NCBI GenBank assembly: GCA_000320605.2
Contig: KB445805.1
Location: forward strand, 496,001-560,000
DNA length: 64,000 nt
Source: Gelatoporia subvermispora B
Lineage: Eukaryota > Basidiomycota > Agaricomycetes > Polyporales > Gelatoporiaceae
Reading direction: 5' to 3'
Part shown: piece after piece, positions 22,947 to 33,942 of the stretch
Layout: each line of letters starts with the position of its first letter
Position numbering within the stretch: the stretch's first letter is position 1
Program-made: the position numbers and the translations under genes
Notes under the pieces: model-generated
Seen by the model: only the letters and a program-made list of their open reading frames with translations
Told to the model about the DNA's origin: nothing
Database searches by the model: none

Positions 22947-23990
22947 TCAAGGTCCCTGCTCGCGGCGGCTCTCCTCATCCTCTCTCGTCCTCTTCGCGCC
23001 GGCGACCGGGGCGGGGCTCGCCACGCCGACTTGCTGCTGGACCGCGCCCGCGCCCGTGACGCCGACGACAAGGCCCTTGAGCCACCCGTTTTCCCTCCGC
23101 AACGCCTCGCACTCCTTCTCGAGCTCGCTGACGCGGATCTCCAGCTCCTTCGCCTTCTTCTCCAGCGCGGCCTCGCGCTCCTTCTTCTTCAGCCGGAAGC
23201 GCGCGGACGCGGCGGTGTTGCGGCGGCGCTTGTCTTCCGTGGAGTTGAGCGGGGTCGCGGACGACCGGTCGTCGTCCGGGCTCATGGGCGAGTCGGAGTG
23301 CTGGTCGACGGAGGAGATCGAGGCGCGGCTGGTGCGCGCGCGCTTCGCCGGGGCCGCCGGGGCCGGCGTAGCGGGGGACTGCGTCTGGAGCGGCGGCAGC
23401 TGCGTGTGGTGGGCGATCGGCTGGGGCGCCGGGGGCTGTTGAGGCCTGAATGCAGCAGCGTGCAGCGAGAGCAGCTGTGCGAGCGAGTTGGGTGCCGCGG
23501 TGGGCTGGGGTTGAACCGAGGGTATACTGAAGGGGTCCAGCCCGAAGCCCGCCAGGAGGCTGTTGAAGTCCAGGGGCAGCCCGGCGTGCATGCCGGGAGC
23601 GGGGAGGGCGGGCGTGGGGGCGGGCACAGGGTGCGCGGCGTGCGCGAAGCCGGTCGGGGGGAGCACGGTGCCGGTCACGACGTTTTCGTGCGCGGTGGTC
23701 TCGGCGATGCCGCCCCGGGCGAGGTCGTCATCCTGCTCGTTGTAGCGGTCCAAGTCCTCCTCGCTGCCCTCGCCAGAGCCGCGCTTGGAATTCTTGTCCT
23801 TATCCGAGTGGTCGCCGTGCGCGGAGACGAGGGGCTCGTCGGACTGGAAATTGAGGTGGGTCCAGAGCTCGAGCTGGGCGTTCAGGTCGGGGAACGGGGG
23901 GATGGAGAGCAGCTCGGCATCGGACACGTATGGGTTGGGGGTCGGGGCGGGGTGGACGATGTTGAGGCCTTGGAGGTTTGATGGCGCCAT
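22947..23990 (-). CDS. CYS3/MET4-like bZIP transcription factor
   Basis: Single-exon gene of 347 aa. A bZIP domain sits near the C-terminus: basic region about residues 252-272 with the NTAASARFRLKKK signature, followed by a leucine-zipper coiled coil to about 310 (EKKAKELEIRVSELEKE). This basic region is the type found in Neurospora CYS-3 and Aspergillus MetR, activators of sulfur-assimilation genes under methionine or cysteine limitation, and related basidiomycete regulators. The N-terminal part (PYVSDAELLSIPPFPDLN) may be an activation segment; the middle is Pro/Ala/Gln-rich. The start is the only well-placed ATG, and an in-frame stop lies shortly upstream. Assignment to sulfur control rests on the basic region alone, and a general amino-acid or stress bZIP remains possible. 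Confidence 0.88.
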   Translation of the reverse strand: MAPSNLQGLNIVHPAPTPNPYVSDAELLSIPPFPDLNAQLELWTHLNFQSDEPLVSAHGDHSDKDKNSKRGSGEGSEEDLDRYNEQDDDLARGGIAETTAHENVVTGTVLPPTGFAHAAHPVPAPTPALPAPGMHAGLPLDFNSLLAGFGLDPFSIPSVQPQPTAAPNSLAQLLSLHAAAFRPQQPPAPQPIAHHTQLPPLQTQSPATPAPAAPAKRARTSRASISSVDQHSDSPMSPDDDRSSATPLNSTEDKRRRNTAASARFRLKKKEREAALEKKAKELEIRVSELEKECEALRRENGWLKGLVVGVTGAGAVQQQVGVASPAPVAGAKRTREDEESRREQGP

Positions 23991-25242
23991 GCTTGCTGTG
24001 GATTGCTAATACGTGCTCTGCCTCGCCGACAGTGGAACAGTGAAGTTGCGCTGGCTGGTGTGATAGTTAGCTCATGATGGGCGGGTGGTCACCGCTTGAG
24101 CATACCGTTGGTGACGTCGGGCTGACCAGAACTGGCCCCGGATGCGGGAGGGGGCGACGACGATACGAGGATGAGCAGTGGTAGAAGGATTGATAGAACT
24201 AGGTCAAGAAGGATTTAATCTCGCCCTCCCCGTCTGACTAATCCCCCTTCGGTCCCACCGTTCCGGGAAAACCACACCTCCAGAGCGCCCAGGTGCGGGG
24301 CCCACCTCATACATGAACCCATATCCGATTTTTTTCGTCGGCCTCATCAATCACCTCTCCGCACTCGTTCTGCCTATCGTTGCGTTCACGATGCTCTGTA
24401 GTGTGCAGGAGCGATGTCTATACCCTCCCGTCGATGTGCCTCCAAAGTTACCACATCAGGCGCCGATCTCCATGTGACTCGAACAGCATGCTTTCGAGTT
24501 TCCACCACCGCCGGCGTGCCTCGAAAATCGATAAGATTACCCAAGAACAGCTAGCCATCAGTCAATAAAGTCGAGGGACTCTCAGGCACCCATCTGCAGC
24601 AGTTGCAGCGGTGCTCCGCCCGAGTACCACAACTCCTAGCTGCGTAGCCGTGCTGCATCGCAATATGTCGAGTCGACAAAGCGCGCTCGGCGAATTTACA
24701 ACCTCCATACCAGCGCACTGAATGGTAGATGTGAAACGCCGGCACCGACCGGAGTAAACTGCCAATACAAACCCCTATCCCTTACATAGTCCACCCCGGG
24801 AAGGATTGGTGAGCAAGCAAGAAAATCTTTATAAGCAGCCTGAGAGCGTTCTCCGTCCGAAGCCCATCGGCATGCGTTCAGCGAGGCACATGCGTCCGCC
24901 TGCCATAGCCCCTGCCTTCGCGTGCGGCTCGAACGGCCTGATCTGCACCTTTCTGGCAGCCCAGCCGTGCGACTGCGCGACAGCGAAGACGGTTGTCAGG
25001 GATTGGTCCGCGCCGCCGGGAATCCTCGGCTAACACAGAAACAACGAGCATGGAGCGCGGGAGGCGTTCAGGCTGGCGGAAGAACAGTCTTCTGGCCAGC
25101 ACGCCGTCTGTGTCGTCGATGTTGTGATGCGCGTCCAATTGCAGCGCGGGCCCCAGCGTGCCAAGTCTGATGACGGACTCGCCTCGGTCGAGCCTCCAGC
25201 AACGACGAGCGATGATATAAACATAAGCGTGTTCTTACAGAG
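23991..25242. other. Intergenic, bZIP promoter and unassigned sequence
   Basis: The left part is the promoter of the minus-strand bZIP gene and contains a TGACGTC (CRE-type half site) at 24112-24118, about 125 bp from its ATG; bZIP factors bind such sites, so autoregulation is possible. A T-run with CG-rich flanks lies near 24325. From about 24380 to 25240 only short unassigned frames are seen. Confidence 0.45.
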
Positions 25243-25433
25243 AGCGATCGAGGTTTTTTATATCCAGGTACGCGTCATGCCGTATGCTGAGCTCTGAAAA
25301 ACAGAGAAGAGAAGTGCATCCACCTGCTGACGGTCGCAAACATGGACGTTATAGACACAACACGCCGACAAGACGCCATGCAGGACTTAGTCACGAGGCG
25401 TGTTACTTGAATAGGAAAGCGAGCCACTCTCTT

Positions 25434-25446
25434 TGCTGAGTCAGCA
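25434..25446. promoter_or_regulatory. Perfect palindromic AP-1-type site (unit A)
   Basis: TGCTGAGTCAGCA is a perfect 13-bp palindrome around TGAGTCA, the core bound by Gcn4/AP-1-class bZIP dimers. It sits near the end of the first duplicated unit. A TTAGTCA (Yap-type) element occurs in the same unit at about 25388. Confidence 0.45.
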
Positions 25447-25678
25447 TCATGAAAGCAACAGAGGGCGATCGAGGTTTTTTATATCCAGGTACGCGTCATG
25501 CCGTATTGCTGATGTTCTGAAAAGCAGAGAAGAGAAGTGCATCCACCTGCTGACGGTCGCAAACACGTAGGCGCAAACACGTAGGCCGTAGACACGAAGT
25601 GACGAAACGCCGAAAAGGTGCCATGCAGGAAGTCACGAGGAGCTTTACTTGAATAGGAAAGAGAGCCGCCCTTTGCTT

Positions 25679-25691
25679 TGCTGAGTCAGCG
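25679..25691. promoter_or_regulatory. AP-1-type site (unit B)
   Basis: TGCTGAGTCAGCG retains the TGAGTCA core with one mismatch at the palindrome edge. It is the second-unit counterpart of the site at 25434 and lies 93 bp before the CWC24 start codon. Confidence 0.45.
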
Positions 25692-25783
25692 CGCCTTGCT
25701 TAGCATCACGAATGCGCAGGCGCCCGTGAGTACTTAAACACCTCCACAGCCTACCGCCCGTGCCTTCATCTTGAACTCGAACC

Positions 25784-26898
25784 ATGGCGTCTGCCGAGTC
25801 GTCGGGATCAGTGTCTGTACCGTTTTTCAAAAAGAAAGGACGCCCGACCACGAGCAGAAAGCGGGAAGCGTCCCCGCCCGCCACTGCGCTCACTGTCCCC
25901 GTACCATCGTCGTCCAAGTCCGAGGTCGTGCTTCCGTCCCGGAAGCAGGTCTCCAATCTCCTGAGCGCTGGAACCAAGCGGACTGCCGCGCAGAGGAATG
26001 ATGATGAAGATGAGGAAGAGCAGACGCGGGAAGGGCCCGACGTCAAGTGGACGGCGGAAGGGTCCCACACGAAGGCCGCGCTGGACATTCTGCAAGGGGA
26101 CGAGGCTGAGGAGATGCTCCGCAAGAAGCAGAAGAGGGATGCGGGGAGCGATGAGGAGGAGCTCCCCGACGACGGGCTCTACAGAGGCCAGAAATCATAC
26201 AAGGCGCATATCAAGAAGAACAGTGAGGTGCCCAAGTCGATGCGCATCGGGCCGCAGCGGGCGAGTGGCAGCACTATTCGGACGGTGACCATTGTGGACT
26301 ACCAGCCGGATGTATGTAAGGATTACAAAGGTGCGCAGCATGTTCTCCACCCTACTCCGAATTGCCTGCTGACCCCGGCGCGTCGACAGAGACGGGATAC
26401 TGTGGGTTCGGCGACACGTGCAAATTCTTGCACGACCGAGGAACCTGTGAGTGATCCGTGGTACCGTGGAGAAGCGCACTGCTGACTGACCGGGGCTCTG
26501 CAGACCTCGCCGGGTGGCAGCTGGACAAGCTCGCGGAGAACCCCCGCAAGCAGGTGGAGGACGTGTCGGACAGCGACTCGGACGAGGACGTGCCGTTCGC
26601 GTGCCTCGTCTGCCGCAAGCCGTACACGGACCCCGTCGTGACGCGCTGCGGGCACTACTTCTGCTCCGCGTGCGCGATCAGGCGGTTCGCGAAGACGCCG
26701 AAATGCGCGGCGTGCGGCGCGCCGACCGCGGGCATCTTCAACCGCGCGGACAAGGTCATCGCGAAGCTCAAGAAGAAGGAAGACGCCGGGGAGGACGCCG
26801 ACGGCGAGGAGACTGGCGCGGCGGTTGCGATTGAGGGCCTCGAGACGCGCGGTGTGCAGGGCAGCGACAACGAGGGGGACGAGGAAGACGACGAGTAG
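25784..26898 (+). CDS. CWC24/RNF113-type spliceosome factor (CCCH plus RING)
   Basis: Exons 25784-26330, 26390-26446 and 26504-26898 give 333 codons (332 aa). Domains in order: a Lys/Arg/Glu-rich N-terminus with FFKKK, a CCCH zinc finger with spacing C-X8-C-X5-C-X3-H (about 177-196) rebuilt across intron 1, the YLAGWQLDK linker, and a C3HC4 RING finger (about 235-273: [17 protein letters not shown]). This is the architecture of yeast Cwc24 and human RNF113A, which bind the spliceosome at the activation step and protect the 5' splice site; the human protein is also an E3 ligase in alkylation repair. The acidic C-terminal tail ends in a run of Asp/Glu. All junctions are in phase. Confidence 0.94.
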
Positions 26899-29289
26899 AC
26901 TGGCCTGGGCCGCTCATTTCCGTGGCCTTGTTCATTGTGTACGTGATGCGCTCCGCGAATGTGATCAACGGCCTGGCCCCAAGGACTGACCCCGCTGTGT
27001 CTAGGCTGCGGTCTGGTCCTGCGCGATATGTACGGCATGGAGGCCGCTGTGGACGCCCATATAACACTGTTTCTGCAGTCCTCTTTCCAGATGAGATAGA
27101 GTTCCGATACCGGGTGGCCGCGCGATCAGTTCAAGTGCAGCGGCGACTTGACTGGCGTGCGCATGACTCTCGCTACCCGGGCACATGAATCGACGGATCG
27201 CTGCGGTCAGCAGCTCGCTGTAACACGAATCCGCGGCGAGACCCTCGGAGCAAACAGGGAAGCTTCCCGTTCGGGCAGCATTCGGACACGGCCTGCGAAT
27301 CCATTGGCGAGTGGTAGAGTACCCGACATGTTGTAACAGCGCTGCTCGTTGATGTTCGCTGATGCTCGTTGATTATCGACACTCGAATGAATCTTCCGTA
27401 TGCGGGTTAAGCTTCCCCTGATGGGTGCATCGCCTGCAATGGGATTCGCCCTGACACATGTTGAGCTTACTGCTTGATGGTGCATGATACTTCCACGGTT
27501 ATTATATCGTGCGTTCGTAAGCCTATGGAAGCCCTGTCTTCGATTCCAGCTATACCTTTATCTCTCACAAACAAGGAGCGGTGTAGCCGCCTAGATGGGG
27601 CCGCCCATGTTCTGTCAAGTGACTTGTAGGGATGTTGTGGAGACTGCAGGCGCGGACTGATGAAGCCGCCAACAAGATGGAGCTGACTTGCGGCGATGCT
27701 ATCAGTCCGGTCGTAGTGTGCTTGATGCGTCATGGGCTGATGACTCCGGGTTATCTGATCGTAGGCACGGCATAAGACGCAGATCGGAGATCCGATCCTG
27801 ACTCAACGCGTGGCTCGCCCATGGATCTCCTCCCAAACGGGCACTCGGCACGGTTGTCTCGAGACACTCCTCGGCAGCCGTCCACATCGAGACGAAGAGT
27901 GCGAGTGGGACGGAGTAGCGGGACCCCACTGCAGTGCTGCTACTAGATGGTTCCCTTTCTCCGTGTGCGCTCTCGGACGACGCCCCCGCGTGTTTGCTGC
28001 CTGGTACAATGACATGCGCGACGTTGACAGCGCGACCGACTGCTCGAGGGAGGGGCTCGCCATCTTGATCTTCCCTGTATCCCGGTGTTCGATGTGCGCA
28101 TCAGCGTAGCCGACGCGAAAGGTTCGCGGGAACGCAGCATCCCGTTCTGAGAAACCCGCCGTTCTGGGCACTAACCTCCGTTCCGGAGCTGGCAGTGCGT
28201 GGCGCATGCGCTGTCGACGTCGAATCGAGTGCTTCCTGTTGCGCGCGACAGTGAGAAGCACCCAGAATTACCTCGGCACCGCTGCGCAGCTTTGTGATAC
28301 AGTGCTCGTTCTTCGGACGACGGAGGCAATTGCGAGTGCATCCAGGCTGGCGTGGTACACTCACCATGGCTACGTTCACATGCGGGCTTGAAATTATCCG
28401 AATGAGGAGATTCAAAATTTTCCATCGATGAGCGTGTCTGCCGTTCCGCCAAACTTACCAGCATTCCCACAAACACTCGCAGAGAGCGCAAGCCTTCCAC
28501 GGCTAGGCTGCGGCCGAATTAGCCTTCTGACGTTGGGAGGGTTCCGTGATAGCGAAGAGAAGAGGGATGATTCGCCTCCGTCCATAAATGGTGTCACTCC
28601 CCGCCAGCACTGCGCGCGGCACCAGGTCCGTGGCCGTCGTGCCCACTCTATCCTGTTCAAGGGCGCGAACCATGTGTGCGCTCCTAGCACCATCGTGGGA
28701 CTGCGTCCATGCAGGCGAACATAACGGGGCTAGCACGCACCATTAAATCGGGTGCCGCTGCACTCGAATGCAGACATACTAACCATACTCTGAGAGGCAT
28801 CGCGCGATGTAGCAGGCTGCTAGGCACAACGTGTCATTGAAATTTAGAGCGGGTGTCAATGTTGCGAGGGAAGCACAAGGACGAAAGAATTCGCGCTCCG
28901 CACCTGATTCGTACCAGCAAATTTGTCGGTGCTGTGAATGTCTCGGCACAACCGCGACAAACACAATCACTGCCATGTCGAGGCGGGCCGCATGTGGACG
29001 CGCGGAAGAGTCGGACGCCCCGGTGGCGGGCAGGCACTCCGCTGTTCCTTCCCACACCAAGTGCACAGAAGCAACGCCGGGACTAGATAGCATTTGACAA
29101 GCGGTACTGAAGACAGGATGTGGGGCACATGCACGGGACCAGAGCAGGGCACTAGCGTAGAGTGTACAATTACGGCGCAAGAAATAACCGGTGATGAGTG
29201 CGCGTCGCACCGGAGTCCATACGAGCCCGGGGCCAGCCTCACACGTAACCGAGGGCCCGAAGTAAGGTAAGGCAATCTGGGTCCACAGA
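26899..29289. other. Intergenic, 2.4 kb, no supported gene
   Basis: Many overlapping frames on both strands without family signature. The right part lies downstream of the minus-strand C2H2 gene and holds its 3' flank; long frames that run into that gene from here are out of the coding frame. Confidence 0.45.
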
Positions 29290-30265
29290 TCACGATCCAC
29301 CGCCCTCGAGCGCGGGCATCTCGCCGCACCCGTTGTCGATGTGCCGCTTGAGCGAGTCCGTGCGGCTGAACTGCTTCGTGCAGTACTGGCAGTTGTGCGA
29401 CGTCTGCAGGTGCTGGCTCTCGTAGTGCCGCTTGCGGTCGTGCGCGCGCGAGAACGTCCGCTCGCACTCCGAGCACGGGAACCGCTGCTCCCCGCCCGCG
29501 GACGCGGACGCGGGCGCGAGCGCGAGGCTCCCGGACGGCGGCCCCGCGCCGTGTGTGGAGAAGCTCTGCATCGTCTGCGCCGGCGTCGGGATGAACGCCC
29601 CCTGGCCCGCGTGTGAGTGTGCGTATGGCGCCGCGTATGCCGGGACAGGGTATGTCTGGAGCGGATGTGAGCACACGCCAAGCTGAGCCGCGCGGGACGC
29701 ACCATGTGCCGTGCCGGATACTCCGCTGTGCCCTGCCGAGAGGAGGACGTCGGAATAGACTGCTGCCCGTAACCAGCTGACGATTGCGCGCCGTATCCTG
29801 GCACCTGCATCGGGGATGGGCTGGCGCTGCCATACGACGTCCGCGGCGCCGGGGGCGCACTAGCGTGCCCGCCGCCGTAAGTGTGGCCTGTCGCTGGTGT
29901 GCGGGTGTAGGGTACGTCGCGGGTCCCATGCGCTGCAGGAACGGCTATGAGATATGCGGGCCACAGCACGGGCGCTTGCTTGACTCACCGGGCGCCCCGC
30001 TCATTGCGGCGTGTGGCTGCATATGCGAGGTCACCGGCTGCTGTATTGCGTACGATGGCTGACTGTACTGCACGGACGGGGCATGGCCGCCGGCGTGTTG
30101 TGGGTACACTGGGTACTGCAGCGACTGCTGGGCGTAGACGGAGTGGTACATGGCTTGAGACGGGTCAGACGGGGCGGATGCGGGAGAGCTGGGATCGTCC
30201 CGGGAACTATTATATGATGAGGTTGTGTGGGAGCGGGATTGATGGCGCGAAGGCGAAGGTTGCAT
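29290..30265 (-). CDS. C2H2 zinc-finger transcription factor
   Basis: Exons on the minus strand 30265-29989, 29944-29703 and 29655-29290 give 295 codons (294 aa). The N-terminal 225 residues are rich in Ser, Pro, Gln, Tyr and His, typical of a fungal activation domain. Two zinc fingers follow: one canonical C2H2 (about 234-254, CSECERTFSRAHDRKRH) and one with cysteine in place of the last histidine (about 262-283, CQYCTKQFSRTDSLKRHIDNGC). The RKRH and LKRH helices point to sequence-specific DNA binding. No close match to a named regulator was recognised. A tail of about ten residues follows the second finger. Splice phases are consistent, but the first two exons lack conserved motifs, so their borders are less certain than the finger exon. 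Confidence 0.85.
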
Positions 30266-32611
30266 GTGAGAGACTTCGGGTAAACTATCAGAGGTGATGA
30301 TGGGCTGTTGTTTGGACGATGGACGTTTATATGTGCTCCGCGGAAGTCAAGATCCCAAAAGTGCGACAGCCCAGAGCGCGCGTATCGTCGCAACAGATCG
30401 GCATGGAAATGGGATGCTTTCCCCGGAAAACACGCATGACGCAGGTATTCGGGTCATTTCGAAATTTGGCCAGGAGATGTTTTTGGATGGCAGTGCCCGA
30501 TTTGACAGCCGGGGAGATCGTGAAGGGAGTCCGCACAGAAATAGCGCCGGAGAAATATACGCAGCGATGCTGGACAGCGCTGCGACCTGCGCTATCCGCG
30601 TGCCTTCTATTCTCGCTCGATAGCGAATAATCAAAAGTCGCCAATGACGCACTTTTGTCCGTATTTCCGGGCCCAATCGTGTGCTTTGTCGCAAAAGGGC
30701 AACCCCACTTCCCGCACATAACTTTGCAGCGCGGACGCCTGGCCATCGCCAAACGAGGAAACACACCAGTCTTTTTCTACGACCTGCAGAGCGCACGGGA
30801 CCAACCGGACAAATTTGAAAACCGCGCAGCCAATTTTGCCCGAATAGCGCGCCATTGGGAGAGACGATCAGGTGGCCGCGCCGGGTTCGCACCGCGAGTC
30901 GCATTTGGTCGTCTCATAACTCTGATCAAGCACTCAAGTTCCGCAGCTCCAGCTAGAAGGGTCGTAGCACCGGGGGGCCCAGCCGTCGCACGTCCATCTT
31001 TGCCAACAGTTTCAGGTCACGAGCTATCACCTCCTCCTCCGGATCGCAACGGCACTTCCCAACGGGATTCTCTTGATAGTCGATACGCCCCGTCGTCCCC
31101 GCGCGTCTCTGTGCGCCCTGCTCCGAACACGCTGCCCGTGCGGAGTCGAGAGACGCGCGAGAACAAGGTCGAGGCGGCTCTCTTCTGGGCAGCGAAGGCG
31201 GCCTACCGTATGCGAAGCCTTCGCGCGGGACGAACACGGGTATATTACCTCAGGCAGCCCCCTTCGAGAGGCCGATCATCAAGGGCGAGCAACATCTCGT
31301 TGCGCTGCCCGACACCCATCGGTGCGTCCTTGCGGTTCTCCGTTCCTGATCAAGATGCACGCCTGGGCCGCAGGGCAGGGTCGCGCAGAGCTCTATTGCG
31401 CGTGCACGCGCGTACTCCAGCACGGCGACGGGACAAGCTGAGCCGCAGAGGCGGCTATTGGTCATATCACGTCGCGGCTGACAGCGCGTACCGTTCGTTG
31501 CAGCAACGATGTTGCGGAAGGTTGCAAAAGAGGTCTTCTTGGTCCGCGCCTTGTAGGTAGCTGCGCAAGCGCCCACCAGCGCAATCGATATTGCTATCCG
31601 CGATTAAAGGCGAGGTGCGTCGAGAATGGGTACATGAATCGCGGCGGGCGGCCTGGAGACTGGCAGGGGAATTACGAGAGCGTGTCAGACGCTCTACAGC
31701 GATCGTCCTTTGCGTCGGAGCTGTTCCGCATCGTCGCAGCGAAGGCCAGGAAATATTCAGGATGGAATCTTCAGACTTCAAGATGCGGTCCTGAACGGTA
31801 GCGCGAGCCGAAAACCGCAGGGAAGTGTCAAAGAGACGCACAGCATGGGGCGGTGCGCATATTGTGCAGAGAGGCGGAGTTGGGTGCAGGGTCAGGCAGG
31901 GACGTACGGAACAGAGAGCCAGGCGCAGAAGACATAGCATAGCTAATTTTCTGCTCGCGAAAGTTTTGGAGTCAGCCGTGTCGGACCGCAGAGAGACATG
32001 TAGCGTGATTTGGGCCTATGTCGGGTCGCGCTGCCGCCCGGAGAATTGTGGTAGTAGCCAAGTAAGCTCCTAATGGCGGTCCAAGGCCGACCGAGACACT
32101 TTTTCTCTCAGCATTGATGGACAGCAGCAAGCGGCGACAGAATGCAGATATACTGACGAATGAACATCGCGTTCAATCTCGCGGAGCAGCGTCAGAGGAC
32201 GTGCATGACACACAGGAATATATTTTCGCGACGGAGGGGCTCATCATCGGCGGACAACAAGTGCAAACAAGATGTACATGTCCCGGACGTTGTGGCGCCT
32301 TGGTGTGTACTGGTGTCTCTGAATCACTGAATGATTAGATTTATGGTCTCAAAAGACTGCGTTACTGAAGAACATACGTGTGGGAATTTGCTACACTCAG
32401 CGCATATATGCGATTCCCGGAGCTCAGGCCATCTGTTGCAACACGACGGCTCACGGCGGGAGGAGGTTAATGATAGTTGACATCATTAGTTACTATATTA
32501 GGTCTACTACTAGATCCAAATTATCGTTCCCACGGTAAATTCAACCCTTATCCAGACATTTACGGGTGATGCCTGCGGCGTAGCGGGCTGCTTGACTCTC
32601 AATCACACTCA
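30266..32611. other. Intergenic, 2.3 kb, no supported gene
   Basis: Contains the promoter of the C2H2 gene at the left and that of the PPG1 gene at the right (AT-rich around 32480-32545). A 301-codon open frame at 30655-31560 looks like chance. Confidence 0.45.
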
Positions 32612-33942
32612 ATGGCACCGTTCGACCTCGACGCATGTATAGAACAATTACTCCGGAAACAGCTCCTCCATGAAGCCCTGTTGCGCGAGATATGCGAAAA
32701 GACGAAGGAGGTGCTCATGCGCGAGTCGAACGTCGTGCACGTCAGCGCGCCCGTGACTGTTGTGGGCGACATCCATGGGTGAGCACGCAGCGGCCTCCGA
32801 AGACTGCTCTGATCGTCTTCAAGCCAGTTCTACGACCTGGTCGAGATATTCCGAATAGGAGGATACGCACCGCACACGAACTACCTCTTCCTCGGTACGC
32901 GACTGTGCCCGCTCCGTGCAGTGCACCGCTGAGTCAGTATGTCGGTCGGCGCATAGGAGACTACGTCGACCGCGGCCTGTTCAGCGTGGAGACAATCTCA
33001 CTGCTGACATGCCTCAAGCTACGGTATCCGGACAGGGTGCAGCTGATCAGAGGGAACCACGAATCGAGGGCGGTGACCCAGGTCAGACGACTGCGCTTTG
33101 GCCCTGCCCCGCCCCGCTAACTGCGCACAGACATACGGCTTCTACACGGAGTGCGTACGAAAATACGGGTCCACGCATGTCTGGACGTACTTCACGGACA
33201 TGTTCGACTTCCTCACGCTCTCGGTCGTCATCGACGACCGGATCTTCTGTGTGCACGGCGGTACGCACGCCGCGATGTTCCTAGTCCCGCGTCTCACGGA
33301 GCTCGTACGCAGGTTTGTCCCCGTCGATACATTCGATCGACCAAATAAAAGTGGTGGACCGATTCCGAGGTAGTATCATTGCCACTTACTTCGCGTGATC
33401 TGCGGTGTCTGCATACTGACAACGCACTAGAAATCCCACACGAGGGGCCAATGGCAGATTTGGTATGGTCCGACCCCGACGCAGAGAAGGAGGACTTTGC
33501 AATATCGCCCCGGTCATTAATCTCATGTCATGAGGTCTTCTTGCGCGCTGACGCGGCTTCGCTGCAGGGGCGCAGGCTACACGTTCGGCTCGGGGGTAGT
33601 GTACAAGTTCCTCGAGATGAACGGCATGTCGCACATTCTGCGCGCGCACCAGCTGTGCATGGAAGGGTACTCGTTGCTGTTCGACAACCATCTATCCACT
33701 GTATGGTCCGCGCCGAACTACTGCTACCGCTGCGGCAACTCGGCGAGCATCCTCGAGGTTGGCCCCGGCGGCGCGATGTACTTCAACGTCTTCCAGGCCG
33801 CGCCGGAGAACGAGCGCGACGGCCCGAGCCAGCAGGCGGCGCAGAATGCTGGAGGCAAGGTGAGTTCCGTTGTTTGCTATCGCGGAGAGAAGAGGAAGCA
33901 CGGCTGACGCCCGCGCTGCAGCTCCCGGAATACTTCCTGTAA
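32612..33942 (+). CDS. PP2A-like serine/threonine phosphatase catalytic subunit, PPG1 type
   Basis: Eight exons (32612-32778, 32824-32894, 32957-33081, 33131-33260, 33313-33369, 33431-33512, 33568-33859, 33922-33942) sum to 315 codons (314 aa). All metal-site motifs of PPP phosphatases are present: GDIHG (52-56), GDYVDRG (80-86) and GNHE (112-115), then HGGLSPSIH rebuilt over intron 4, and the [11 protein letters not shown] block. The [22 protein letters not shown] and [11 protein letters not shown] segments resemble yeast Ppg1 more than PP2A, PP4 or PP6. Ppg1 is the catalytic partner of the Far/STRIPAK complex, acting in glycogen metabolism, pheromone recovery and mitophagy control. The last exon has only six codons plus stop and supplies the YFL-COOH terminus, the carboxymethylation site of this family. 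Confidence 0.94.

Larger units (their letters stand above)
25243..25710. repeat. Tandem duplication of about 220-240 bp
   Basis: Unit A (25243 to about 25461) and unit B (25462 to about 25710) share long near-identical blocks: the start GCGATCGAGGTTTTTTATAT, a segment beginning AGAGAAGAGAAGTGCATCCA, then GCCATGCAGGA, TTACTTGAATAGGAAAG and TTTGCTGAGTCAGC. Unit B differs by a short internal duplication (GCGCAAACACGTAGG) and small indels. The duplication ends about 70 bp before the start of the CWC24 homologue, so it forms most of its upstream region. Confidence 0.88.

Noticed and set aside
23031..23981. 316-codon open frame antisense to the bZIP gene
   Set aside because: Mirror of a GC-rich real exon; no motif, and the bZIP domain on the other strand is unambiguous.
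28779..29969. 396-codon minus-strand frame overlapping the C2H2 gene
   Set aside because: Only its first part is exon 2 of the C2H2 gene; it then reads through introns and the finger exon in the wrong frame.
30655..31560. 301-codon open frame on the plus strand
   Set aside because: Arg/Ser/Pro-rich text without motif, with equally open frames on the other strand; typical of chance in GC-rich DNA. No start context or introns of the local type.
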